Positions 1-7,441 of a DNA stretch of 22,256 nucleotides are shown in pieces. Numbering within the stretch: the first letter of the stretch is position 1; each line of letters starts with the position of its first letter. A program made the translations under genes and the position numbers. The stretch lies in NCBI GenBank assembly GCA_934631995.1, contig CAKTYF010000023.1, forward strand, positions 1 through 22,256, written 5' to 3'. This DNA is from an uncultured Eggerthellaceae bacterium (GTDB taxonomy: Bacteria > Actinomycetota > Coriobacteriia > Coriobacteriales > Eggerthellaceae). The notes under the pieces were generated by a model that worked only from the letters and a program-made list of their open reading frames with translations, ran no database searches and was not told the DNA's origin.

Positions 1-1105
1 CAGAAACACTGTCGGATTCAAGCTTGACATCAAAGAACTCGCAGAAATCCTCCAAGCTCACCGAGCAGTCAACGCGATACAGGTCTTCGCCCAGCTTCTC
101 GAAGTCTTCCTCAACTTCATCATGCTCATCCCAAATCTCGCCAACAAGCTCTTCCAGAATGTCCTCCATGGTGACAATGCCCAGCGTGCCGCCGAAATCG
201 TCAACAACAATCGCAATGTGCGATTTTTTGAGCTGCAGCGTTTCAAGAATGTCGCGAATTTTCGTATGCTGATACACAAACAGCGGCGCCGTCATAATCT
301 CCGCAATGGGTCGCTCGGTCATCTTGCCGTTTACGTAGAAGTCCTTCTGATGAAGCACGCCCACAACCTGGTCAATCGTATCGCGATACACCAGCAAACG
401 GGAGAAGCCGGACTGCGTGAACACCTTCGCAATGTCCTCGTGACTATCGGTAATATCCACTGCCTCGATCTCAATGCGGTGCGTTAAGATTTCCGCCGCA
501 GTCAAATCGCGGAATTCAAGCGCGTTGCGCAAAAGCTCGCCTTCGTTTTCGTCGATGCCGCCGTCTTGCTCGGCGTCTTCCATGAAAAGAAGCAGCTCTT
601 CGTGGGAAATCTTCGATTCGTCATCGGTCTTGAAAAAGCGCGAGACAAGCTTCTTCCACTGGGAAAGCAGGAAGTTGACCGGGGTAAGCACCCAAATCCA
701 TACCCGGATAAACGGTGCGCTGAACATAGCGAACTTTTCCGGCATATCTTTTGCAATGCTTTTCGGCGTGATTTCACCGAAAAACAGCACGACAACCGTT
801 ACCACTACCGTGGAAATCGTCGCGCCAACATCGCCGTAAATGCCAATGAAAAGCAACGTGCCAATGGAAGCCATCGCGATATTCACGATGTTGTTGCCAA
901 TGAGAATAGTGAAAATCAGCTTGTCGTAGTTTTCCGCAAGCTTCAAAGCGCGCTCCGCTTTTTTGTCCCCGTCATCCGCGAGAACCTTCAAACGCGTCTT
1001 GCTCAAAGATGAAAATGACGTTTCCGTGGCGCTGAAATACGCTGATAGAATCAAACAAATAACCATCGCGATAAGTTTACCAAGGTAATCTATGTGAGGC
1101 TCCAC
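1..1105 (-). CDS. CorC/HlyC family CBS-domain membrane protein (partial, C-terminus off the left edge)
   Basis: Reading the minus strand from a GTG at 1105-1103 gives about 368 residues that run out of the window. The first ~150 residues are a DUF21/CNNM-type membrane domain with hydrophobic segments near residues 10-28, 66-95 and 98-120, and the family motif FFGEITPKSIAKD. A tandem CBS pair follows (about 205-330, second repeat containing IVVDDFGGTLGIVTMEDI), then the acidic start of a CorC_HlyC domain. The family is linked to Mg2+/Co2+ efflux or membrane-associated metal homeostasis; the historical name hemolysin is misleading. The GTG is chosen because no in-frame ATG lies upstream and a purine-rich AAGGGGG sits 13 bases ahead, a rather long spacing. 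It appears monocistronic, with its own extended -10 promoter. The family call is firm, the substrate unknown. Confidence 0.88.
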   Translation of the reverse strand, partial: MEPHIDYLGKLIAMVICLILSAYFSATETSFSSLSKTRLKVLADDGDKKAERALKLAENYDKLIFTILIGNNIVNIAMASIGTLLFIGIYGDVGATISTVVVTVVVLFFGEITPKSIAKDMPEKFAMFSAPFIRVWIWVLTPVNFLLSQWKKLVSRFFKTDDESKISHEELLLFMEDAEQDGGIDENEGELLRNALEFRDLTAAEILTHRIEIEAVDITDSHEDIAKVFTQSGFSRLLVYRDTIDQVVGVLHQKDFYVNGKMTERPIAEIMTAPLFVYQHTKIRDILETLQLKKSHIAIVVDDFGGTLGIVTMEDILEELVGEIWDEHDEVEEDFEKLGEDLYRVDCSVSLEDFCEFFDVKLESDSVS

Positions 1106-1156
1106 TATGAAAAAACATCCCCCTTAAAATAGGCTGACATCAAACTAATTCTCTTT

Positions 1157-1165
1157 ATTATAGCA
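1157..1165 (-). promoter_or_regulatory. Extended -10 promoter of the CorC-like gene
   Basis: On the minus strand this reads TGCTATAAT, a perfect extended -10 (TGnTATAAT). No good -35 is seen, as is usual for extended -10 promoters. Transcription would start near 1150, leaving a leader of about 45 bases before the GTG at 1105. Confidence 0.55.
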
Positions 1166-1259
1166 AGTAAGGTAGCCGAAAACGTAATAGCCACGTAACA
1201 GAAGGGGCACAAAGCGCATAAAATCAAAAACGTGCGCCCTTTTCCCTGTTTGTATTCCG

Positions 1260-1298
1260 AAATAAAGCAAAACCATCCGCTTCATTTGAAGCAGATGG
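1260..1298 (-). terminator. Intrinsic terminator of the aro-pepP-efp operon
   Basis: On the minus strand an 11-bp stem (1288-1298 with 1273-1283) with a four-base loop is followed by TTTTGCTTTATTT. One pair is a G-T wobble only on the minus strand and a C-A mismatch on the plus strand, which points to minus-strand function. It lies about 90 bases past the efp stop codon. Confidence 0.75.
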
Positions 1299-1388
1299 CC
1301 CGCTTACTTTTTCGATTCAAAAGCGGGAAGGCGCATCCACGAAGAACGCATTCGCCGCATAATGACGGAGAAATGAAATTCTCGCGAT

Positions 1389-1949
1389 TTACACGCGCTT
1401 CACGAAACGGCCGTCGCGCGTGTCGATCTGCACGGTTTCGCCTTCGGAAATGTACATCGGGATCTGCACCACAGCGCCCGTCTCCAGCGTTGCCGGCTTC
1501 GTGCCACCCTGAACGGTGTCGCCCTTGAAGCCCGGGTCGGTTGCCGTAACAACCAGCTCAACGAACATCTGGGGCTCAACGCTTACCAGATCACCATCGG
1601 CATACAGAAGCGATGCTTCATCGTTTTCCTTGAGCCACTTAGCAGCGTCGCCGATCTGCTCAACGTTCACTTCGAGCTGCTCGTAGCTGTCCATGTCCAT
1701 GAAGTTGTAGGTTTCACCATCGTTGTACAGGTACTGGAGCTTGCGCGTTTCCAAACGGATAAGGTCAAACTTGGTGCCAGCGTTGAACGTATTCTCAACC
1801 ACGCGGCCCGTGCGGATGTCGCGAAGCTTGGTGCGCACGAAAGCGCCGCCCTTACCAGGCTTAACATGCTGGAACTCAACGATCACGCATGCCTTGTTGT
1901 TGAAGCTGATGCACATGCCGTTCTTAAAATCGGCGGTAGAAATTGCCAT
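1389..1949 (-). CDS. efp: Elongation factor P
   Basis: EF-P binds between the ribosomal P and E sites and rescues ribosomes stalled at polyproline stretches. The 186-residue product (MAISTADFKNGM...) has the usual family length. It has the N-terminal KOW-like domain with the loop HVKPGKGG, whose tip Lys33 is the position modified in many bacteria, and two OB domains ending DGRFVKRV. I set the start at 1949, not at the longer in-frame ATG at 1979, because a consensus AGGAGG lies five bases ahead and the shorter protein matches the family N-terminus. It is the last gene of the aroC-aroK-aroB-pepP-efp series, 57 bases after pepP. It probably also has its own promoter, whose -10 overlaps the pepP stop, and a terminator follows it. 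Confidence 0.97.
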   Translation of the reverse strand: MAISTADFKNGMCISFNNKACVIVEFQHVKPGKGGAFVRTKLRDIRTGRVVENTFNAGTKFDLIRLETRKLQYLYNDGETYNFMDMDSYEQLEVNVEQIGDAAKWLKENDEASLLYADGDLVSVEPQMFVELVVTATDPGFKGDTVQGGTKPATLETGAVVQIPMYISEGETVQIDTRDGRFVKRV

Positions 1950-2006
1950 GGAATCCTCCTCTATAGCGATGACGCCCAACAGGCGCCCTCAATAACACTG
2001 AAACTG

Positions 2007-3266
2007 CTATATTATAACCATTTCATGAGAAGATTGCGTAAATACTTGAAAACCCCTCTCAGTAATCACACCAAAATCTTCCAAACGCATGCCGAATTCG
2101 CCTTCCAAGTAAATACCTGGCTCAACCGTGACCACATTTCCGGCGACAAGCGGCTTCTCATTGCGCGGAGAAAGGTTCGGTTGTTCGTGGATATCAATGC
2201 CCACGCCGTGTCCCAGGCCGTGTCCCATTTTTCCCGCGAAACCGCCCGCCGCAAGGATCTCTTCGGCTTTCGCATGGGCTTGCGCGCCGGTAACACCTGG
2301 TAGAAGCATTGCCTCCACCGTTTCGTTCGCCTCACGCAGCACCGCATACGCATGACGCATGGCCGCAGATGGCTCGCCCAAGAACACCACGCGCGTCATG
2401 TCGGAGCAATAGCCCTGGGCACGGGCACCGAAATCAAGGACAACGCACTGCCCCGCCTCCAAGCGCGTATCGCCGGAGACAGCATGGGGGCTTGCACCGT
2501 GAGCGCCGCATGCCACGATAGATGTGAACGCCAAGCCCGATGCACCATGACGCACCATAAAGTCTTCGAGCTCGACTTGAACTTGACGCTCAGTCATGCC
2601 GGGGCGCATATACCCCACAATGTGGGCGAAGGCGGCATCCGTTATGGCTTGTGCAGCACGCATACGGGCGATTTCACTGGCATCTTTCGCGGCACGCAAG
2701 TTCACGCACAGACCTTCCGTTTCCATAAAGTTGATGCCCGCGTCGAGCATGGGAGCTGGCACGGGAGCAGAGGCGGCAGTGGCAGGGGAAGGCACTGGCG
2801 CAGCGGCGGATGCCGGTGCAACTGCGGAGGCGACTGCGGAGGCGACGGGAGCAACCGCCGCACGTTCGGCGCCTTGCACGGGCGCCTGACCGGCGGCTTT
2901 CGTTGCTTCCCGCTGCAGCTGACGATACTCCCCTAGCGTAAGACTCGTTTCAATGCCAACGTTGACGCCAGACGCAAAACCCTGCTGGCCAAGCGCGCGA
3001 ACCGCAAATGCCGCATGCGACACCGGCTCCACGCTCACCGCAAAAGGCGAACCCGCGGCGGCAGCATTCGTTGCCAGCGCATAGCGAGAGTCCGTGTGCA
3101 AAATGGCCCGATCAGGCGAAACAAGCAGCGCGAACGCGCCTTCCCCATCAAACACGCCATCGAAACCGGTCATCCAATGAATATCCGATTCATTACGCAC
3201 GTAGAATGCAGAAAGTCCCTGCTGGGACAACGTGTCGCGAAACAGCAGCAAGCGATTCTCATTCAT
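2007..3266 (-). CDS. pepP: M24 family Xaa-Pro aminopeptidase with an Ala/Pro-rich insertion
   Basis: This 419-residue dinuclear metallopeptidase would remove N-terminal residues that precede proline. An N-terminal creatinase-like domain (about 1-115) is followed by the pita-bread catalytic domain (about 180-419). The five metal ligands are visible: Asp278 (VVLDFG), Asp289 (CSDMTR), His353 (GLGHGVG), Glu382 (TVEPGIY) and Glu396 (RLEDFG). Residues ~124-175 between the domains form a low-complexity Ala/Val/Pro stretch that normal PepP/PepQ proteins lack, making the protein longer than the usual ~355-370 residues. The ATG at 3266 has AAGGA seven bases upstream. It lies 78 bases after aroB and 57 before efp, the usual order in Gram-positive bacteria. 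Catalysis looks intact; exact peptide preference is inferred. Confidence 0.93.
   Translation of the reverse strand: MNENRLLLFRDTLSQQGLSAFYVRNESDIHWMTGFDGVFDGEGAFALLVSPDRAILHTDSRYALATNAAAAGSPFAVSVEPVSHAAFAVRALGQQGFASGVNVGIETSLTLGEYRQLQREATKAAGQAPVQGAERAAVAPVASAVASAVAPASAAAPVPSPATAASAPVPAPMLDAGINFMETEGLCVNLRAAKDASEIARMRAAQAITDAAFAHIVGYMRPGMTERQVQVELEDFMVRHGASGLAFTSIVACGAHGASPHAVSGDTRLEAGQCVVLDFGARAQGYCSDMTRVVFLGEPSAAMRHAYAVLREANETVEAMLLPGVTGAQAHAKAEEILAAGGFAGKMGHGLGHGVGIDIHEQPNLSPRNEKPLVAGNVVTVEPGIYLEGEFGMRLEDFGVITERGFQVFTQSSHEMVII
2011..2016 (-). promoter_or_regulatory. Possible efp promoter -10 within the end of pepP
   Basis: The minus strand reads TATAAT here, inside the last codons of pepP. 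The start point would be near 2004, about 55 bases ahead of the efp ATG. The -35 region is weak, so this is a suggestion that efp can be expressed apart from the operon. Confidence 0.4.
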
Positions 3267-3344
3267 ATTCGATTCCTTTTTCCTCTTTTACTGCAACATG
3301 TTTTGCCACGGTGCAACGCAACGCAAAACCCGGCGAAGGCACCC

Positions 3345-4517
3345 TTACGCCAAAAGCGCCTCCAAGCCCGAACGCAACTCATCGGCGGGGACAAAAACCC
3401 GCTCGCAACAGCCGATATCAACTGGCAGCATGAGCTCTGCACCATCGCAGCGCCCTGCAAACGAAAGAAGCCCCTCAAGCGCATCTTCCACCGACAACGC
3501 CTTTTTTTGCACGAAACCAAGGGAAGCAAGTAGCGCGTCTTGCGCCTGAACGATATCTTCCGAAATCATTCCCTTGAACTGGGACAACAGCGCGGAAAAA
3601 CGCATGCCCTGCGCAAGGCTTGCCCCCGTCGCGGCACTAAAATCCCGCCCATAGCTCAGGCAGGCAAGCGCCCGCGCATCACCTTGTTCCGCACGCGATG
3701 ACAGCTGGCTGCGAAAGCCCAACGTACGCACGAGCGCTTCGCACAACGCCTCGGCAGAACGGTTGCGCAATGCGCTTGCGTTATCGGACAGCCAAAAGAA
3801 GAACTCATCGGAATCAAGAAACGCCGCTTGCGCGCATCCCGCAAAGCCATCAAGCCATGCCTTAGGGGCAGCTGCCGCTAAGGCATCCAGATCAATGCAG
3901 GAGAAAAGCGGATGCATCTCCGCATTTACCAGGCCCCTTGTACCCGCAATGTCAAGCGTTGCCCCATCGGATACGCTCATTGCAACAGCGGCCGCAAGCG
4001 TAGTGGGCACATACGCGCAAGAAAGACCGCCGGAATACGCCGTGGCAACAAAACCCGCGAGCTGCAGCAACGGCGCATCGCCCACGGCAACAACCACACT
4101 CGCATCGCTCAAATGAGCTTGCGCCAAAGCGCGCCACAGCTCACCTGCTGTTTCAAGCGCGTCATCAGGTGAAACATTTACCACAAGCGGTCGGTACCCC
4201 ACTGCAGCCAACGCAGCTTTTGCCTGTGCGATAACGGTTTTCTCCACAGCCACATCCGCAAGAAGCAGCACGCGCGTATCTGCCGCGCTGGCAGTTGCTT
4301 CACTTGCATGCGCCGCAGCGCCCCTGTTCGTGCCCACCGCGCCGCCGGAGCCTTCGCCGCCGATTTCGGTCGCATTGCCCGCATTGTCAAAGTCAGAAGA
4401 ACGATGCAGCGCCGCGCGCTGAATATCGGCGCCTAAATTCGCTAGCACACCTGGCCCGATACGCACCTCGTACAAGGGCGCCTGCTCAAACGTGACAACT
4501 AGCTTTGCTTTTCGCAT
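3345..4517 (-). CDS. 3-dehydroquinate synthase-like protein lacking catalytic residues
   Basis: The 390-residue product has the 3-dehydroquinate synthase fold by sequence: LAGFVATAYSGG, then YVPTTLAAAVAMSVSDG, then IDLDAL, and position in the aroC-aroK-aroB operon. The signature residues are gone. The NAD-binding GGGxxGD is VGDAPLL (145-151). VDSSVGGK is VAMSVSDG (178-185). The AEVIK zinc/lysine motif is AGCAQ (226-230). LNFGHTFGH is LSYGRDFSA (287-295), and the later LHGEAV zinc-histidine segment appears deleted. All three zinc ligands (Glu184, His247 and His264 in E. coli) are therefore missing. Residues ~37-80 are a Gly/Ala/Ser-rich insertion. The frame is clean, the SD (AGGGG) is good, and it overlaps aroK by 19 bases. 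It is best read as a degenerate paralogue, pseudoenzyme or protein under relaxed selection. Confidence 0.8.
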   Translation of the reverse strand: MRKAKLVVTFEQAPLYEVRIGPGVLANLGADIQRAALHRSSDFDNAGNATEIGGEGSGGAVGTNRGAAAHASEATASAADTRVLLLADVAVEKTVIAQAKAALAAVGYRPLVVNVSPDDALETAGELWRALAQAHLSDASVVVAVGDAPLLQLAGFVATAYSGGLSCAYVPTTLAAAVAMSVSDGATLDIAGTRGLVNAEMHPLFSCIDLDALAAAAPKAWLDGFAGCAQAAFLDSDEFFFWLSDNASALRNRSAEALCEALVRTLGFRSQLSSRAEQGDARALACLSYGRDFSAATGASLAQGMRFSALLSQFKGMISEDIVQAQDALLASLGFVQKKALSVEDALEGLLSFAGRCDGAELMLPVDIGCCERVFVPADELRSGLEALLA

Positions 4518-5053
4518 AAGACCCCTCTTCTTACCAGGGCGTGGCGTACTTCACGCGCAATTTCGGCCACACTTTTACCCGCCGTGTCAACTACGATATC
4601 CGCAACTTCTTCGTACATAGGGGCACGATCCGCATTCAAACGACGTGCATTCTCGATATCGCCGAACAACGGCCTGCTCGCAAAATTCGTGATGCGAGCC
4701 TTCGCCTCATCTGCGGAAATACGCAAATACACCACGGTGCCATTCTTCAGCAAAACCTTGCGGCTCTCGTCGTTGACCACAATGCCGCCGCCGCAAGAAA
4801 TCAGAAGCGGCTCACGATGCGACAGCTCTTCAAGAATCTCGGTTTCAATGGTGCGGAATAAGTCCTCGCCGCCGCGCGCGAAAATATCCGCTACGCTGCA
4901 TTGCTCGCGGCGCTCAATGTAGCGATCCATATCGATGCTTGCCGCACCACACGTGCGCGCCAACCGACGCGCCGTGCTGGTCTTGCCGGCGCCCATGAAT
5001 CCCACGAAGAACACCGATTCGCGCAGCTCATATTTCGGGGGTAGATACGTCAT
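4499..5053 (-). CDS. aroK: Shikimate kinase
   Basis: The enzyme phosphorylates shikimate at the 3-OH using ATP. The 184-residue protein keeps the key elements: Walker A GFMGAGKT (18-25), the substrate-binding acidic motif DMDRYIE (41-47), FRTIE with Arg67, the CGGG loop (87-90), the lid motif RPLF with Arg127 and the adenine-side DRAPMY with Arg143. Its start codon shares one base with the aroC stop (TAATG), and its end overlaps the AroB-like frame by 19 bases, so the three genes are probably translationally coupled. By these motifs it is the only one of the three aro genes that looks catalytically competent. A specificity change cannot be excluded by eye. Confidence 0.93.
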   Translation of the reverse strand: MTYLPPKYELRESVFFVGFMGAGKTSTARRLARTCGAASIDMDRYIERREQCSVADIFARGGEDLFRTIETEILEELSHREPLLISCGGGIVVNDESRKVLLKNGTVVYLRISADEAKARITNFASRPLFGDIENARRLNADRAPMYEEVADIVVDTAGKSVAEIAREVRHALVRRGVLCEKQS

Positions 5054-6243
5054 TAGCGCGCCGCCCGTCTCAATCGGTCAGCGTACGCGGCAACCGATGC
5101 GCAAATGTCAGTCATATTCGCATTGCCAAACTGCTTGAGATACGCATTGGCAAGAACAAACGCTACTTCGGCCTCGGCAGCCACGGCAGCGCCTGGAACA
5201 ACGCATACGGGCGCACCCGCACATTTCGCCTGTTCAAGCTGAAGCGTGTCAAGGTTGACCGATTCTTTGCCCGCACCTGTTGGCGCGGCGGGAGCCAAAG
5301 AAACAGAAATCAGCAACGGCTCGCCCGAAGTCAAGCCGTCTTCAATACCACCCACATAATTCGAGGCGCGGGAAAAACCCTGGGAAGGACTCACCAGCAC
5401 GGCATCGTGGCACGCGGGGCCCTCGCTTTCCGCCAAGACGCTGCCGCACCCAAACTCAACTGCCACCACCTGGGGCAACGAGAAAAGTGCCGCTGCAAGC
5501 TGAGCATTCAAACGCTGGCGACGCTGTGCGAAGCAACCCAAACCAGGCAAAAGCCCTGTGGCAACAATTTGAAACGTTCCACCCAGCGTTTTGCCCGCGC
5601 TGCGAGCGCGTTCTATACACGCAACCATTTCGTTGGAAACGCGCTGATCGGGGCAACGAACAGCGGAAAACTCGGTATCAAGCGCAGAGAAGTCATGGGA
5701 ATACGAGCGAATCGCTTCATCCGACAGAGCGGCGGAACCAATACGCGATGTGAAAGAGACAACCTCCACGCCCAGTTGCGCCAAAAACTCACGAGCAACG
5801 GAAGCCGCAACAACGCATGCTGCCTGATCAGGCGCGTCCAAGCGATCCGCCACCGCCGTCACTGAATCGGCAGCCGTTTTAAGGACAGCGGCTAAATCTC
5901 CCCGCCCCGGACGCGGAACCGCTGCTTGCACCGCCGAGAAAGTCGCAGCACTCAAGGCGCGCAGGCCTTCGACACCTTCGGAAAAACACTGCCCCTCGTC
6001 CGCGGAGGAATCAGCATCGCCGTATATCAAAAAAGCAATCGGCGCGCCGGTGGTGTTGCCATCCTGCACGCCGCTTTCAATTTCAACGTAACGCAGATCG
6101 CTTGCGGGCACCTTATAACCCATCAAACAGCGGCGCAAATCGCTTTCGACCTGCTCATTGACAAGGCGCAATCCCGCAGGCACGTCTTGAACCACGGCCA
6201 CCACGGCCTGGCCCCGCGCATCTCCTGCTGTTGTGTAATCCAT
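5053..6243 (-). CDS. Chorismate synthase-like protein lacking catalytic residues
   Basis: The 396-residue product aligns along the whole length of AroC: TAGDARG at the N-terminus, VPAGL, the block SGVQDGNTTGAPIAF, VRCPDQR, GKTLGG, GLLPGLG, FSRASNYVGGIEDG and SGEPL, with a typical C-terminus. The residues that define the enzyme are replaced. TAGESHG is TAGDARG, so the catalytic His is Arg10. The GRGxRM segment after GY is missing. RPGHAD is RPGRGD, so the second His is Arg114. The FMN/substrate motif RASARETA is RLDAPDQA (134-141), and the C-terminal RSD signature is GAP. All three classical chorismate synthase signatures fail. The frame is intact, with an AAGGGAAGG ribosome site. Family membership is clear; standard activity is doubtful. 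Confidence 0.82.
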   Translation of the reverse strand: MDYTTAGDARGQAVVAVVQDVPAGLRLVNEQVESDLRRCLMGYKVPASDLRYVEIESGVQDGNTTGAPIAFLIYGDADSSADEGQCFSEGVEGLRALSAATFSAVQAAVPRPGRGDLAAVLKTAADSVTAVADRLDAPDQAACVVAASVAREFLAQLGVEVVSFTSRIGSAALSDEAIRSYSHDFSALDTEFSAVRCPDQRVSNEMVACIERARSAGKTLGGTFQIVATGLLPGLGCFAQRRQRLNAQLAAALFSLPQVVAVEFGCGSVLAESEGPACHDAVLVSPSQGFSRASNYVGGIEDGLTSGEPLLISVSLAPAAPTGAGKESVNLDTLQLEQAKCAGAPVCVVPGAAVAAEAEVAFVLANAYLKQFGNANMTDICASVAAYADRLRRAAR

Positions 6244-6274
6244 AAAACTGCACCTTCCCTTTTGTTCGCACTGT

Positions 6275-6280
6275 ATTGTA
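6275..6280 (-). promoter_or_regulatory. Possible -10 of the aro-pepP-efp operon
   Basis: The minus strand reads TACAAT about 32 bases before the aroC ATG at 6243, with the ribosome site in between. No convincing -35 is present. This is the first candidate upstream of the operon's first gene. Confidence 0.3.
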
Positions 6281-6369
6281 ACCCAGCGAATGCGCCCACA
6301 CGGGCTTAAGGGAAAAAATGCAAAAGCGGAACACTCTGCGGTGCGTAAATGCGCCCACGCACCTACGCA

Positions 6370-6829
6370 CTACAGCGTTTGCGCCGCTTCGAAGAGTGCA
6401 CTCATCAAACGCTCAAACTTTACGGCGTTCGCGTCGCCTTCTTCGATGTTCGCCAACACCGAAACGATGTAGGTATGTCCGTTTGCTTCGATCACGCCGG
6501 AATCGCACATTGCATTCAAATACGACTGGTAGCCGGCATATTCGCTTGCGGAATCCCACCCCGCTTAGCGCAGATATTGGTCCGCGTTTGCACGCGGGCA
6601 GCGAAGAGAACGTTGCAGCGATTTCTTGCGAATCCGTACCGAGCGTTTGATAAAATGCCTGTTGAGAAGTGCTTTCATCCTGAGGTGAGGTGTCTTCTGC
6701 GACAAATGCAACAGAGCAGGAAGTACTGTAATCGTCAGTAGTCGAAGTATCGGAAGGGTATCCTGAGCCTTGCGTGCACAGGAAAACAGCCAGTGCCAAA
6801 CCCACCACCAGCAAGAACGGAATATGCAC
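6370..6829 (-). pseudogene. Frameshifted small secreted/lipoprotein-like remnant
   Basis: From a GTG at 6829, eight bases after AAGG, the minus strand encodes a signal-like segment (MHIPFLLVVGLALAVFLCTQ) and a Ser/Thr-rich stretch. It continues in that frame to about 6563 (..KRGPISALSG). There a run of four Gs (plus-strand C 6559-6562) shifts the frame. Dropping one G lets the sequence continue as WDSASEYAGYQSYLN and then YIVSVLANIEEGD, to a stop at 6370-6372. The joined product would be about 150 residues. The tail vaguely resembles the end of secreted serine-hydrolase/beta-lactamase-fold proteins, but no catalytic SxxK is present. I read it as a decayed or phase-variable gene of unknown function. 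A sequencing error in the G run is an alternative. Confidence 0.5.
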
Positions 6830-6899
6830 GCATTCCGCCTTGAGAACATACCGAGCGGTTCGACAAATCCTATGACCTGCGTAAATGCGACAACAACTC

Positions 6900-7394
6900 T
6901 TACTCAGGGCGCATTGAGCCCAAAAACGCACGCTCAACGCGGCGCAGCACAACCGTATGGCGCAGATCCTTTTCCACAAGCGGCTCCACTAAATACGCCG
7001 CAACGCCCACACAATGCGCGCCGTAGATATCGGTCAAAAGCTGATCGCCAATCGCAAGCGTCAGCCCCAAAGAATGCCCCGTACGATGCCGCGCCAACGC
7101 ATACGCATACGGCAGCGGCTTCATAGCCTTCGCAATAATGGGAAGACCCAGCTCGGAAGCAAAATCATAGACGTCATCGTGCCAATTGTTGGAGAAGAGC
7201 CAAACCGTTACATCGGCAGCCGCAACGGCGCGAAGCCACTCCTGAACGTCAGACGGCACGCAACCATCTTCGCGCGATCGCACCGTGTTATCAACGTCAA
7301 CCAAGACGCACGTAAAACCGAGCGCGACAATGTCGCGCTCGATGTCAATATCCGTTATGCGTTTGAAATAACGTTCCGGTTTGAAGAAAGCCAT
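6900..7394 (-). CDS. YqeG family HAD-IIIA phosphatase
   Basis: This 164-residue haloacid-dehalogenase-superfamily protein has motif I DVDNT (Asp nucleophile and Asp acid/base), motif II Ser in LFSNN, motif III Lys in AMKPL, and motif IV GDQLLTD, which binds Mg2+. The order and length fit the YqeG family of Gram-positive bacteria. Its physiological substrate is not securely known; related proteins act on phosphatidylglycerophosphate. It lies 47 bases after mltG in the same direction and probably belongs to the same transcript. The upstream ribosome site (CGGAA) is weak. Confidence 0.88.
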   Translation of the reverse strand: MAFFKPERYFKRITDIDIERDIVALGFTCVLVDVDNTVRSREDGCVPSDVQEWLRAVAAADVTVWLFSNNWHDDVYDFASELGLPIIAKAMKPLPYAYALARHRTGHSLGLTLAIGDQLLTDIYGAHCVGVAAYLVEPLVEKDLRHTVVLRRVERAFLGSMRPE

Positions 7395-7441
7395 ATATTC
7401 CGCACTCGTTTACTGTCGCAAAACCGCAGCTGGAAAGAGGT

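Noticed and set aside
1950..1979. Longer EF-P starting at 1979
   Set aside because: The ten extra residues do not fit the family and the consensus ribosome site serves the internal ATG at 1949.
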